DNA of 64,000 bases from JACQQW01 sp964520655 (GCA_964520655.1 CAZFNI010000001.1:1-64000), one strand, 5' to 3'. Counted from the stretch's first letter, positions 51,720 through 61,452 are shown. Translations and numbers: made by a program. Notes: a model not told the origin generated them from the letters alone.

Positions 51720-52403
51720 ATGAATATTGCGGATCAGGAATTATGGCGCACATTAGGGCTGTTGATGCACGCGCATCCATGGCACGGGGTCAGTATCGGG
51801 GAAGATGCCCCGAAGCTCGTCAATACCTATATTGAGACTGTTCCGTCGGATACGGTCAAATACGAGATCGATAAATTTAGCGGTTTCTTAAAAGTCAACC
51901 GACCTCAGAAGTATTCCAGCATTTGTCCGACACTCTATGGTTTTATCCCGCAAACCTATTGTTCGGAGAGCGTTGCCCAGTTGTCCAAGGAGAGGACGGG
52001 GCGTGCTTCTGTTACGGGGGACGGGGATCCTTTGGACATTTGCGTGTTAACAGAGAAGGTCATTAGTCATGGGAATATTCTGGTTCGAGCCATGCCGATC
52101 GGCGGTTTTCGCATGATCGATCAGGGGCAGGCGGATGATAAGATCATTGCGGTCATGCAGGGGGACGGGTTATACAGCCAGTGGCAGAATATTGAAGATT
52201 GCCCTCGGGCGTTCATCGACCGTTTAAAACATTATTTTTTAACATATAAAGATTTGCCTGGATCACAAGAGCGTATCTGCGAGATCACTCATGTGTACGG
52301 GCGCGAGGAAGCGTTGGAAGTCATTAAACGGTCTAGGGCTGATTACCAAAAACGTTTTGCCAAGATCGAGGAGATAATGGCCGCCTCAACGCTGTCCGAT
52401 TAA
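51720..52403 (+). CDS. ppa: Inorganic pyrophosphatase, family I
   Basis: It hydrolyses pyrophosphate to drive biosynthesis. The active-site segments are 'VKYEIDKFSGFLKVNR' (substrate Lys/Arg) and 'GDGDPLDICVL' (metal aspartates), with a third region 'DQGQADDKIIAVMQGD'. 227 aa is larger than the ~175 of E. coli; the extra residues are a ~35-residue N-terminal lead (ELWRTLGLLMHAHPWHGV) and an insertion at ~80, a layout I recall from chlamydial-type enzymes. Confidence 0.93.
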   Translation: MNIADQELWRTLGLLMHAHPWHGVSIGEDAPKLVNTYIETVPSDTVKYEIDKFSGFLKVNRPQKYSSICPTLYGFIPQTYCSESVAQLSKERTGRASVTGDGDPLDICVLTEKVISHGNILVRAMPIGGFRMIDQGQADDKIIAVMQGDGLYSQWQNIEDCPRAFIDRLKHYFLTYKDLPGSQERICEITHVYGREEALEVIKRSRADYQKRFAKIEEIMAASTLSD

Positions 52404-52423
52404 TTTGAAAGAACGATTGTTCA

Positions 52424-53311
52424 TTGTTTACCGTCCATACTGATCCTATTGAAGTGTTTTCCCTTCAAGGCTGGCGCCTGAAAAGCGGGCCCTTAAGCCT
52501 TGTCATTACGCCTACGCTTGGCGGACGTATCTTGTCTGTCCGTTTCGAAGGCAAAGAACTCCTGTATATCCCCAAAGATGTTGCCGGTATGGTCATTGAT
52601 CCGGCATCCATCGAAGACATTGCTGCTAAAAAGAAAGAATTGGGTTTCCGTGTGTTGGGCGGAGATAAGACATGGGTTTCTCCCCAGTCCTCATGGACAG
52701 AAGGGATCCCTCCGCTGGAATTGGATGCGGGACCTTATGCGCTGTCCTGGATGGAACAGACTGCGGTCATGACATCTCCTGTATGCCGGGAGACTGGCCT
52801 GCAGATCGTCCGCAAGGTCAAGCTCGATGGGGCCGGCATCGTCCATTTGGAGGAAGAGTTCCATAATACGACTGACCAGTCCATCTTAAAAGGTATTTGG
52901 AATGTGACACAGATCCCAAGACCCTGTGAGTTTTTCATCCCAGCCCGCAAAGGTTCGATCCGTTCCTATCATCATGAGGATAAAACATTGCCGGATGTCA
53001 AAGCAATCGTGAAAGAAGAGCATGGTTGGGCGGAAATATTCTGCCATCATCCCGTCTTGTTCAAATACGGCGGCATGCCGACAGAAGGGAAAGTGCTCAT
53101 TAAAATGCCTTTGGGCGGTCCCAAAGAGGTTGTGTGGCTGAAAAATTTTGCGTTCGACGCTCAGGCGTCCTACGCGCACCAAAGCGCTGTCGAGGTCTTT
53201 AACGCGCAGAGCGCGGATTACGCAGAGATCGAGCTCCATGCGCCTTTAGTTGAGATCAAGCCGGGTGCTTCGGTGGCCTTTGCCCAGCAGTGGCATTTTA
53301 AGAAACTTTAG
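52424..53311 (+). CDS. Galactose-mutarotase-like protein (DUF4380-type)
   Basis: The frame opens after a stop at 52406 and the only early start is TTG 52424 (MFTVHTDPIEVF), with weak GAAAG ~12 bases upstream. The 295 residues are beta-rich: 'LSLVITPTLGGRILSVRFEGKELLYI' resembles the start of aldose-1-epimerase-fold domains, followed by 'GGDKTWVSPQSSW' and 'HLEEEFHNTTDQSI'. The usual epimerase catalytic His/Glu pair cannot be assigned. It may bind or modify a sugar. It lies between ppa and a response regulator with no clear functional link. Confidence 0.65.
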   Translation: MFTVHTDPIEVFSLQGWRLKSGPLSLVITPTLGGRILSVRFEGKELLYIPKDVAGMVIDPASIEDIAAKKKELGFRVLGGDKTWVSPQSSWTEGIPPLELDAGPYALSWMEQTAVMTSPVCRETGLQIVRKVKLDGAGIVHLEEEFHNTTDQSILKGIWNVTQIPRPCEFFIPARKGSIRSYHHEDKTLPDVKAIVKEEHGWAEIFCHHPVLFKYGGMPTEGKVLIKMPLGGPKEVVWLKNFAFDAQASYAHQSAVEVFNAQSADYAEIELHAPLVEIKPGASVAFAQQWHFKKL

Positions 53312-53313
53312 TC

Positions 53314-53342
53314 TTGCTCAAGGCTTGGTGGCCAAGTACAAT
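53314..53342 (+). promoter_or_regulatory. Promoter of the response regulator, with inverted repeat in the spacer
   Basis: TTGCTC (53314-53319), 17-bp spacer, TACAAT (53337-53342). The spacer contains CTTGG-TGG-CCAAG (53324-53336), ending next to the -10 box. Confidence 0.5.
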
Positions 53343-53377
53343 AAATAAAATCCCAACATTGAAGAGAGGGGCATTGT

Positions 53378-53752
53378 ATGTCCAAACAAGAGAAGAAAAA
53401 GATCTTAGTTGTCGATGACGATCCAGCCATTGTGAAATTAGTTAAAAGTATCCTGGAGGCGGAAGGTTTTGATGTGGATACGGCCAGCGACGGCATTGAC
53501 GCTCTTGTGAAGGTCAAGGAAGTAAAACCGAGTTTGATCGTACTGGATATCATGATGCCGGAACTTAACGGGTATGACGTTTGCCATAAGATCAAATTCG
53601 ATTCTCCTTATAAAGAGATCCCTATTCTATTGCTGACCTCCCGCGACCAGGAGATCGATTCCCGTATCGGCCAGATGATGGGCATCCGGTATTTGCAGAA
53701 GCCGTTGAAGAGAGAAACATTCCTTGCTGAAATCAAGAACATCCTCAAGTAA
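53378..53752 (+). CDS. Single-domain response regulator
   Basis: The whole 124-residue protein is a receiver domain: 'KILVVDDDP' acidic pocket, phosphorylated Asp in 'IVLDIMMPELNGYDV', Thr in 'LLLTSRD', and Lys in 'YLQKPLKRE'. There is no output domain and no adjacent kinase. It probably works through protein-protein contact. GAGAGGGG precedes the ATG at a distance of about 7. A secreted protein follows two bases later. Confidence 0.94.
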   Translation: MSKQEKKKILVVDDDPAIVKLVKSILEAEGFDVDTASDGIDALVKVKEVKPSLIVLDIMMPELNGYDVCHKIKFDSPYKEIPILLLTSRDQEIDSRIGQMMGIRYLQKPLKRETFLAEIKNILK

Positions 53753-53754
53753 GC

Positions 53755-54498
53755 ATGAAGCAAATAGCGTTCTTCTTTTTGAGTTTTAGCCTTTTGCTGG
53801 GCGGTGTAAGCTATGCTGTCCCTGCCTCAGAATTTGCCAAAAATAATCCCGACATCCAGAAATATGAATATGTCCGCAGTTTTATTGCGGCTTTAGTGTA
53901 CATTAAGGCGGTGCATGAACGCTGGCACCGCTCAAGCCCTGTTAAAGATCTTAAAGGGGCCAAAGACGTTACCGTCATGCGGGGTTTTCTGTCTTATCTG
54001 ATCAAGGATAATGCGGACTTAAGAGTGGCGAAGAATTATATTGCGCCGTACCTAAACTCGCCTAATGCGTTGATCAAGAAATCTGCCGATTCCTTCATTG
54101 TGGGCTGCAATACGGTCATTGGGATCAATGATAAAGAGAAGCAGATCTGGGATCAATGGAACGCCATCAAAAGCACTGGTCTGGGGACGCGCAAGAATGA
54201 AACGGCGTTTCTGGATGCACAGGTAGAGCTCGCTCTTAAACGCAAAGAGGCGTTTAAGAATATCATTGCCGCCAGCGTCATGTTGACCAAGATCCTGCGC
54301 AGCGCGTCCAATGTTGATGAGAAGGGTAAGCAGTTAGCCATCACTGCCGTGCAGCGCAAACGATTGTTGAAAAGTCTCGATGAGGTTGGCAAAACGAATT
54401 TAGACTGGGGATTAAAGCCAGGTCAAACATTTCAGCAAGCTTCCGTCGCCGTGTTAAGAGAGATACTTGAGGACCCGATCTATAAATCCCTGCCATGA
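53755..54498 (+). CDS. Secreted helical protein of unknown function
   Basis: Residues 1-21 form a signal peptide (FFFLSFSLLLGGVSYA). The mature ~226 residues are predicted mostly helical, rich in Lys and Asn, with no cysteine pair beyond one Cys and no motif I recognise. It sits between a response regulator (two bases upstream) and an AddA-like nuclease (4-bp overlap), so it is co-transcribed with both, but this does not suggest a role. Confidence 0.7.
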   Translation: MKQIAFFFLSFSLLLGGVSYAVPASEFAKNNPDIQKYEYVRSFIAALVYIKAVHERWHRSSPVKDLKGAKDVTVMRGFLSYLIKDNADLRVAKNYIAPYLNSPNALIKKSADSFIVGCNTVIGINDKEKQIWDQWNAIKSTGLGTRKNETAFLDAQVELALKRKEAFKNIIAASVMLTKILRSASNVDEKGKQLAITAVQRKRLLKSLDEVGKTNLDWGLKPGQTFQQASVAVLREILEDPIYKSLP

Positions 54499-57400
54499 GC
54501 GGTTTTAAAGAATACTCTCAGGTCTGCGTGGTTAACGCTTCCGCCGGAAGCGGAAAAACTTACGCGCTGGCCAAACGCTATGTGCAGATCCTGCTTGTCA
54601 CCTCCCTGAAGTCTCCGCAAAGTTTGAAACATATCCTGGCGATCACTTTTACGAATAAAGCCGCAGCACAGATGAAAGAGCGCATCATCACGCTTGTGAA
54701 AAGAATAGCCTTGGGAAAACTGTCCGGTAAAGAGGTTAGTGAGATACTGGATCCTTTGGGAATGGATGCCCCCCAGGCCAAGCAGGTGGCTGGGGCGGTC
54801 ATGGAAGACATCATTCGCTACTACCATTATTTTAACGTCCAGACGATCGATAGTTTTATGAATACACTGCTTGCCGGGTGCGCGTTTAAGATAGGTCTAT
54901 CGGCCAAGTTCAAGATCGAGCGGGATTCCATGGAGTATTTGCTGTTAAGTCTTGATTCTTTGATCGATAAATCCCATTTAGATCCGCAGGTCAAGAATTT
55001 GTTTGAACGTTTCATCAGTCAGTATTTATTCCTGGAGAATCGCGGGAATTGGTTCCCTAAGGATGATCTGCTGTTGGTCATCAAGAGCCTCTTCAAACAG
55101 AATAATACTTTTCAGAAAGCCTTGCTGCCGTTTGCCGCTAGCGATAAAGATGTGCATGTTTTAAAGAAACAGATGATCGGTGTAGTTGGGGAGGTCCTGC
55201 CACTGCTGCCCCCAGAGACGGACAAACGCTTTATCAATGCTTTAAAAGAATTCCATGTGGCGCACACGCAAGGATTTGATATCGACGCGTTAAGCCGCTA
55301 TTTTGCCCGAGAGGAGATCCCTGTAAAGGACGATGCCGCGATCCCGTCCCAATGTGTGTCAAAGTGGCAGAAGGTGCGTTCGCTGTTAAATCAGATCGTA
55401 TTATGCGAGTCCTATGCTGTTTTTAACCCATACATTGATCTTTACGACGGGGTGATGCGCTGCTTATCATTGATCCAAAAGCAGGAGGATATTATTTTCC
55501 TCGAAGAGTTGAATAAAAAAGCCGGGGAATTGTTCACGGATGATCTTGTCAGCATCAGCGAGGTCTATTACCGTTTGGCCACGCGCTTTGATCATTATTT
55601 GATCGATGAATTCCAGGATACGGCCCAGGCTCAGTGGCAGAATATCAAACCTTTGGTGGAAGAATCCCTCTCTCACGGCGGAAGCCTGTTTTACGTCGGA
55701 GATAAGAAACAAGCGATCTATGGCTTCCGCGGCGGCAAGAGTCTGTTGTTCGACCAGCTTCCCAGTGAGCTTAAAGCCTATGCGGTCAAACAGGAAAACC
55801 TGGAGATGAATTACCGCAGCCGCCGTTTTGTGGTGGAGTTCAACAATGAGGTCTTTGCTGGGGAAAATCTGATGCGCATGGTCAACGACCTGCAGACCCA
55901 GGACCGTTTGGTGGAGAAGGATATTGTCTTTACTGACGAGGACAGACGCGCGATCAGTGATGTCTTTGCGTTCTCGCGCCAGCAGCCTAAGGATGGATCT
56001 CCGTTTGGCCGTGTGCGGGTGGAAATGATTTGCGGCAAGCTAAAGGAGGAACGAACGGAGCTTACAAAAAGAAAGGTGATCGAGGCGATCGAGGACTGCC
56101 GCAAGCGGCATGGCTTAAAACATATTGCCGTCCTGGCACGCAATAATAGTGAGGTCGAGGAGATCACCGGCTGGTTAATGGAAAACCGCATCCCGGCAAG
56201 GTCGGAGCGGACCAGCGACATCAAAAACCATTGGTTGATCAGGGACATGATGGCATTATTGCGTTTTTTAAGCGATACGTCCGACAATGCTGCTTTCGCG
56301 GATTTTATCACTTCTCCGCTCTTTCTAAAAGCGGCCGGAGAGTCAAAAGAAGCGATGGAAGCGTTCTTGTTTGAGAACAGGCCGACTAAGTCATCACCTG
56401 GTGATTTTGCGTATCATCAGATCTTCAAGCAGCGTTTTGACCGATCGTGGGAGGGATATTTCGCGCCGTATCTATTGGCGGCGGGGATATACCCATTGTA
56501 TGAAATGGCTTTAAGCATTTGTCGTCAATTGAACGTCCTTCAGGCTTTTCCAGAGGAACAGGGCTTTGTGATGCATTGGCTGGAGCTTATCAAGTTAAGG
56601 GAAGAGAAAGGCTGCGACCTTGACACATTCCTGGGATATTTCGATGCTCTTGAGGATCAGGAGCGTTTTGTACCCATGCCGTCATTGGACGCTGTCTCTG
56701 TCTTGACCATTCATAAGGCCAAAGGGCTGGAATATGCCTGCGTCATTATCCCGTTCTTGGAAATGTCGATCAAGGTTGGGGCGGGGGAGAAGAGTGGTGG
56801 ACAATCTTTTTTGTGGGATGAGACCCCGGAGGGTTTAAGGATGTTCCGCTTAAAAGATCCATATACGCGTTTTTGTCCATTGCTCAAAGACCGTTATGCC
56901 TATGAATTCAAGCAAAGCTTTATGGCTGAGCTAAATACCATGTATGTGGCGCTAACCCGTGCGGTTGAAGAAATGGTTGTTTTTATCCCGGAGCGAACGG
57001 GCAACAGTGCCAATGCCGCTGCGTTACTGATCCCCGAAAAGCTATACACATATGGCCAGGTACAGCCGGAGCCTGCTGTTGAGCCAGTTATGGAAGAACA
57101 GCGATTGCTGCCCCCCGCTGACATTAAGCCGTGGATCGGGGGCTGGTCGGAAGAATTAACTGCTGCGTCTACTCAAACGCTTAGAAAACGCCGTCAAGGC
57201 GAGATCGTTCACTATTGTTTAGGGCAGATCAAGAACATGCGCGCAGGGGACTTTGTCCGCTTGATCCAGGATGCTGTTGACTCAGCAGCGGGGTATTATA
57301 AGATTTCCCAGGAAAAAGCGTTGTATGAGCAGCTTTTATACAAAACGTTGAGTTTACCGCAATGGAAAAGATATTTTGAACTGCCACAAGAGGCCAAGGT

Positions 57401-57611
57401 CTTTTGTGAAATGGAGATCGTTAACGCGCAGGGACAAACGCGGCGCATCGACCGGGTGATCGTGATCGGGGATCAAGTTTCGGCTGTAGACTTTAAACCT
57501 CAGGGTGACTTAAGCGGGTATAAGCGGCAAATGGAAGACTATCAGCAATTGTTAACCCAACTGTATCCTCAATCGAGAGTATCCGTGACCATTTTAACGT
57601 ATGAGCTCTAA
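54495..57611 (+). CDS. addA: AddA/RecB-like helicase-nuclease subunit
   Basis: Superfamily 1 (UvrD-type) helicase fused to a RecB-type nuclease. Walker A is ASAGSGKT (residues 15-22), followed by ITFTNKAAAQMKERI (Ia), DEFQDTAQAQW (II, about 370), FYVGDKKQAIYGFRGG (III), MNYRSRRFV (IV), VSVLTIHKAKGLEYACVI (V) and MYVALTRAVEEM (VI). The C-terminal PD-(D/E)xK nuclease shows 'RRIDRVIVIGDQVSAVDFK' (about 980-1000). 1038 aa is a little shorter than typical AddA. Overlaps the secreted protein (ATGA) and the AddB-like gene (11 bp), as expected for subunits of one complex that processes double-strand breaks. Confidence 0.9.
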   Translation: MSGFKEYSQVCVVNASAGSGKTYALAKRYVQILLVTSLKSPQSLKHILAITFTNKAAAQMKERIITLVKRIALGKLSGKEVSEILDPLGMDAPQAKQVAGAVMEDIIRYYHYFNVQTIDSFMNTLLAGCAFKIGLSAKFKIERDSMEYLLLSLDSLIDKSHLDPQVKNLFERFISQYLFLENRGNWFPKDDLLLVIKSLFKQNNTFQKALLPFAASDKDVHVLKKQMIGVVGEVLPLLPPETDKRFINALKEFHVAHTQGFDIDALSRYFAREEIPVKDDAAIPSQCVSKWQKVRSLLNQIVLCESYAVFNPYIDLYDGVMRCLSLIQKQEDIIFLEELNKKAGELFTDDLVSISEVYYRLATRFDHYLIDEFQDTAQAQWQNIKPLVEESLSHGGSLFYVGDKKQAIYGFRGGKSLLFDQLPSELKAYAVKQENLEMNYRSRRFVVEFNNEVFAGENLMRMVNDLQTQDRLVEKDIVFTDEDRRAISDVFAFSRQQPKDGSPFGRVRVEMICGKLKEERTELTKRKVIEAIEDCRKRHGLKHIAVLARNNSEVEEITGWLMENRIPARSERTSDIKNHWLIRDMMALLRFLSDTSDNAAFADFITSPLFLKAAGESKEAMEAFLFENRPTKSSPGDFAYHQIFKQRFDRSWEGYFAPYLLAAGIYPLYEMALSICRQLNVLQAFPEEQGFVMHWLELIKLREEKGCDLDTFLGYFDALEDQERFVPMPSLDAVSVLTIHKAKGLEYACVIIPFLEMSIKVGAGEKSGGQSFLWDETPEGLRMFRLKDPYTRFCPLLKDRYAYEFKQSFMAELNTMYVALTRAVEEMVVFIPERTGNSANAAALLIPEKLYTYGQVQPEPAVEPVMEEQRLLPPADIKPWIGGWSEELTAASTQTLRKRRQGEIVHYCLGQIKNMRAGDFVRLIQDAVDSAAGYYKISQEKALYEQLLYKTLSLPQWKRYFELPQEAKVFCEMEIVNAQGQTRRIDRVIVIGDQVSAVDFKPQGDLSGYKRQMEDYQQLLTQLYPQSRVSVTILTYEL

Positions 57612-60327
57612 GATCATCACCATCCCATTTACCGAGAATTTCATAGCTGCTTTAGCTGGGCTGATCGATGCGGATCATATCCAGAAAGGACGCGATCTGC
57701 GCCGTCTGCAGATCGTTTTCGGCGGGCACCGCCCGTCATTGTTCTTAAAGAAGGAATTATCCACGATGATCAAAGGTCCTTTTGTTCCGCCCGTGATCAT
57801 GACCATTGATGATTTTATCGCTGCCATCAATCCCGGCCGCCGCATGTTATCTGATCTGGACCATTGTTTGCTGATCCATCATCTCGTCAAAACGCATGTG
57901 CCGCAGATCCTTAAAGGGCGGGAAGGGTTTGTGCAGTTCTTGCCATGGGCCAGAGAGATCATTTATTTCATTGAACAATTAGACTTGGAAGACACGCCAC
58001 ACGACGCGCTGTTGGCCTTAAAAGCCAAAGCAGCCATTGGCTATGATGTGCCGGATGATATTAACCAGTTGTTAAAGAGTTTATTTGATCTGCGCCGGGT
58101 CTATCATGAGTATTTGGATGCGCATGCGTTGACCAGCCGCGGCTATAGATATCTGCAGGCAAGCCGTAATATTTCACAGAGGGCATTTGAGGATGTTGAT
58201 GAGGTGTTGTTCTGCAATTTCTTCTATCTGCACCGCACCGAGAGCGCTGTTATTGGGGACCTGTATGCCCGTCACAAGGCTTCACTGATGATCCAGGGAG
58301 ATCAGCGTCGATGGCCGGCTTTAAAACGTATCGCCCGAGATTTCGGTCAGGAGATCAAAGAGGGGGCGGTTGTCAGGGAGCCGGGGTTTGATCTGAAATT
58401 ATACGCGGCTTTTGACACGCATGCTCAGGCGGGGATCGTCAGCGGGATCCTTAACGATATTACGGATAAGTCCAATACGGTCATCGTGCTGCCGCAAGCG
58501 GAGGCGATGCTGCCGGTTCTTTCGACGATCACGGAGCTGTCAGGAGAGTTCAATGTTTCTTTAGGGTATCCGCTTAAGCGCAGCGCCATGTATATGCTAC
58601 TGGATCTGATCATCTTGGCCAGACAGAATATCAAAGAGGGTGGGTACTATTCCCGTGATTATTTAAAAGTTTTAAGGCATCCGCTGGTCAAAGGGTTGTC
58701 CATGGGGCTTTCTCAAGGTGTGACGGGTCTATATGTCCAGCAATTAGAACAGTGTTTGTCTGGAGGGGTCCAAAGCCCTCTTAACGGCCTTATTTTTATC
58801 AGTATCAATGATATTCTAGCGGATGAAGAATTTTTTGATTCATTAGAAAGAGCTTTGTTGTTGAAGGGGTTGGACGTCAATAAGGCTGCGCTTAAAGAGC
58901 TGTCGTCGGTGTTGCATCAGAGATTGTTCGCCTGCTGGGAAACGATGACGTCTTTTTCGGGATTGTCACGGGTGTTGGAAGACTTTAGTGATTTCATTCA
59001 TGGTCATAGCGCGCTTTCGGAATATGTATTAAATGAGCATGTGGCCCGCCGATTCATGGATATTGCTCAGGAATGGGCTGCGGTTGAATTTGATCAAGAG
59101 GAGTTGGGGACGCTTGATCTGCTTCGGATCATGCAGGAGCGTTTGGCGCGGGAAGTGGTGGCGTTCAAAGGTTCTCCACTCAAAGGCTTGCAGGTGCTGG
59201 GGTTGATCGAAACGCGGTCATTGAGCTTTGATCATGTTATTGTTCTGGACGTCAATGAAGGGGCCTTGCCCAATTTGAATATTTATGAGCCGTTGATCCC
59301 TCGTGAAGTGATGATCGGGCTTAATATCGACCGATTGGAATTGGAAGAGGAGATACAGCGCTATCAGTTCATGCGGCTCATCTCTTCAGCCAAGAACGTA
59401 CACTTGATCTATCAGGAACGACCGGAAAAACAGCGCAGCCGTTTTGTTGAGGAATTGATCTGGCGCCGGGAATCATCGTCAGGCGAGGTGGGGATCGTTC
59501 CAGTAGAGCGGGTATCCTTTGCCTCCAAGCTTAGCCAGCAAACGCGCCAGGCCGCAAAAACGAGCGCCATGGTCGATCATTTAAAAGGGTTTGTTTTTTC
59601 CGCGACCAGCATCAATTTGTATAAACAGAACCCTTATGCATTCTATCAGAATTATGTATTGGGGATCAGGCCCAAGGATGATCTCTTGGAAGACCCTCAG
59701 CATAAGCATGTCGGGACATTTATCCACGGGATATTAGAAGATGCCTTCAAGCCGTTCTTGGGACGGACGCCAGTGTTGGATGAAAGTTTTGACCGGATCG
59801 TTCTGGGCATGCTGCAGGAGAGATTTGACGCGCACTTTGGCCGGGGGCAGCGCAGTGACGCATTCTTGCTCAAGGTCGTTCTGGAGAATCGTTTGTCCAG
59901 ATTTCTTCAGATCGAGCGTAAGCGCATGGCTCTAGATGTGGATAAGATCCTCTACATTGAGCGAAAATTCACCGATACGCTCAATTTACCGTGCGGCCCC
60001 GTCCATGTGTCGCTACGCATGGACAGGGTGGAGCAGCTGAACGACGGCACTATCTTGGTCATTGATTATAAGACGGGCCAAGTGGACAGCGGATCTGTAC
60101 AGATGCCCCTGTATCTTCAATATTTGCGCAAACTTTATCCCGGTCTTCCCGTCAATGCCGCGTATTATAAATTAAAAGATTTGGCGTTGGATTGTTATAT
60201 CTCCCCGAGGGATCCTCGCCCCATAGAGGAGGTGCTTAAAGACTTTTTATCCGATCTCAATGTCGTGATGGAGGAAATATTTAATCAGGAAATCCCTTTT
60301 ATTGATACAGAGGATGGGATAAAATAA
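57601..60327 (+). CDS. addB: AddB-like helicase-nuclease subunit
   Basis: It follows the AddA-like gene with an 11-bp overlap. The N-terminus ('LQIVFGGHRPSLFLKKEL') corresponds to the inactivated helicase core: I see no canonical Walker A. Late helicase-like segments include 'VLDVNEGALPNLNIYEPLIP'. The C-terminal nuclease shows 'SATSINLYKQNPYAFYQNYVLG' then 'HVGTFIHGILED' and the PD-(D/E)xK core 'RMDRVEQLNDGTILVIDYKTG' (about residue 800-825). The cysteines that bind an iron-sulphur cluster in classical AddB are not visible; Asn-Pro stands where Cys-Pro is usual. 908 aa. The pair resembles the cluster-free AddAB type. Confidence 0.82.
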   Translation: MSSKIITIPFTENFIAALAGLIDADHIQKGRDLRRLQIVFGGHRPSLFLKKELSTMIKGPFVPPVIMTIDDFIAAINPGRRMLSDLDHCLLIHHLVKTHVPQILKGREGFVQFLPWAREIIYFIEQLDLEDTPHDALLALKAKAAIGYDVPDDINQLLKSLFDLRRVYHEYLDAHALTSRGYRYLQASRNISQRAFEDVDEVLFCNFFYLHRTESAVIGDLYARHKASLMIQGDQRRWPALKRIARDFGQEIKEGAVVREPGFDLKLYAAFDTHAQAGIVSGILNDITDKSNTVIVLPQAEAMLPVLSTITELSGEFNVSLGYPLKRSAMYMLLDLIILARQNIKEGGYYSRDYLKVLRHPLVKGLSMGLSQGVTGLYVQQLEQCLSGGVQSPLNGLIFISINDILADEEFFDSLERALLLKGLDVNKAALKELSSVLHQRLFACWETMTSFSGLSRVLEDFSDFIHGHSALSEYVLNEHVARRFMDIAQEWAAVEFDQEELGTLDLLRIMQERLAREVVAFKGSPLKGLQVLGLIETRSLSFDHVIVLDVNEGALPNLNIYEPLIPREVMIGLNIDRLELEEEIQRYQFMRLISSAKNVHLIYQERPEKQRSRFVEELIWRRESSSGEVGIVPVERVSFASKLSQQTRQAAKTSAMVDHLKGFVFSATSINLYKQNPYAFYQNYVLGIRPKDDLLEDPQHKHVGTFIHGILEDAFKPFLGRTPVLDESFDRIVLGMLQERFDAHFGRGQRSDAFLLKVVLENRLSRFLQIERKRMALDVDKILYIERKFTDTLNLPCGPVHVSLRMDRVEQLNDGTILVIDYKTGQVDSGSVQMPLYLQYLRKLYPGLPVNAAYYKLKDLALDCYISPRDPRPIEEVLKDFLSDLNVVMEEIFNQEIPFIDTEDGIK

Positions 60328-60331
60328 ATTT

Positions 60332-60697
60332 ATGCCTAAGACTATTTTAGTGGTGGATGACGAACCGGTCATTGTGGAGATCGCCAAGCGCAAGCTTTCA
60401 GAACTTGGATACAATATCAGGACCGCTGGTGACGGGGTTGAAGCGTTGGCCCAAATGAAGGAGCAAAAACCAGATTTGATCTTGTTGGACATCCAAATGC
60501 CCAATATGAACGGCTACACCTTTATGATGGAAAAAAGCAAATTACCCGATTATGCCCGAGTGCCAGTGGTTGTGTTGACCGCTTATTCCGAAATGGAACC
60601 GTTGTTCAAGCGTCATGGCGCCGCGGCCTATATCCTCAAACCGTTAAAACTGCAGGACGTGATCCAGCTTGTCAAAAAGACGATCGGTGAGCCTTAA
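60332..60697 (+). CDS. Single-domain response regulator
   Basis: 121-residue receiver only: 'TILVVDDEPVIVEIA', phosphorylated Asp in 'ILLDIQMPNMNGY', 'VVLTAYSEME', and 'YILKPLKLQDV'. It is the second output-less receiver in 7 kb; the two differ in sequence and flank the addAB genes. No histidine kinase lies nearby. It starts 4 bp after addB without a clear Shine-Dalgarno. Confidence 0.93.
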   Translation: MPKTILVVDDEPVIVEIAKRKLSELGYNIRTAGDGVEALAQMKEQKPDLILLDIQMPNMNGYTFMMEKSKLPDYARVPVVVLTAYSEMEPLFKRHGAAAYILKPLKLQDVIQLVKKTIGEP

Positions 60698-60714
60698 ATC
60701 GGCGTTAAACCTCA

Positions 60715-60743
60715 TTGACGCTCGTCGTCTTTTATGTTATTTT
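60715..60743 (+). promoter_or_regulatory. Possible promoter before yggS
   Basis: TTGACG (60715-60720), 17-bp spacer, TATTTT (60738-60743). The start site would fall next to the ATG at 60751, suggesting a leaderless or very short leader. Confidence 0.4.
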
Positions 60744-60750
60744 ATCCGCC

Positions 60751-61440
60751 ATGGTTAAAGAGAATTTTTTGAAAGTCCGAAGCGATGTCCGCGCGGCGTG
60801 TCGTGTTGCCGGCCGACGGGAAGACGATGTTGTCCTTGTGGCGGTCACCAAAACAGCCCCATTAGAAGATATCAGTGCTGTCATCGAGGCGGGCGCTATG
60901 CATATCGCCGAGAACAGGGTGCAGGAAGCGGAACTGAAGTTCCCATCGTTGTTGGCCAAATATCCCCAGGTGACGACGCATATCATCGGTCACTTACAGA
61001 CTAACAAAGCCAAGGATGCCATTAAGGTCGTTAAGCTGATCCAGTCAGTAGATAGTTTGAAATTAGCGCAGGAGATCCAAAAACAGGCTCTTAAGATCAA
61101 CAGGGTTGTAGATGTCCTGGTGCAGTTCAATACTGCCCGCGAAGAGCAGAAATTTGGGGCAGCTCCGGAGGACGCGCTGACGTTGATTGAAAGTGTCAGC
61201 CAACTGACACATGTGCACATCAAAGGATTGATGACCATGGCACCTTACACGGATGATCAGGGTGTCATTCGCAAGACTTTTTCCGATCTCAGGAGCATTA
61301 AGGATAATATCAAAAGCCGTTTCAGCGGACACGAGCGCGTGGATGTGGGGATCATGTCCATGGGCATGAGCGGGGACTATAAGATCGCGATCGAAGAAGG
61401 ATCGACGATGGTCCGCGTCGGCAGTGCTATTTTTAAATAA
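60751..61440 (+). CDS. yggS: YggS/PROSC-family pyridoxal phosphate protein
   Basis: ATG 60751 gives MVKENFLKVRSDVRAACRVAGR, matching the usual N-terminus; the TTG at 60715 is inside the promoter-like region. PLP-binding lysine is Lys34 in 'LVAVTKT'. 'HIAENRVQEAELK', 'HIIGHLQTNKAK', 'GLMTMAP' and the phosphate-binding C-terminus 'MSMGMSGDYKIAIEEGSTMVRVGSAIF' are all present. Family members bind PLP without known enzyme activity and keep vitamin B6 and amino-acid pools balanced. Adjacent to proC, the common arrangement. Confidence 0.95.
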   Translation: MVKENFLKVRSDVRAACRVAGRREDDVVLVAVTKTAPLEDISAVIEAGAMHIAENRVQEAELKFPSLLAKYPQVTTHIIGHLQTNKAKDAIKVVKLIQSVDSLKLAQEIQKQALKINRVVDVLVQFNTAREEQKFGAAPEDALTLIESVSQLTHVHIKGLMTMAPYTDDQGVIRKTFSDLRSIKDNIKSRFSGHERVDVGIMSMGMSGDYKIAIEEGSTMVRVGSAIFK

Positions 61441-61452
61441 CGGGGTCACAGG

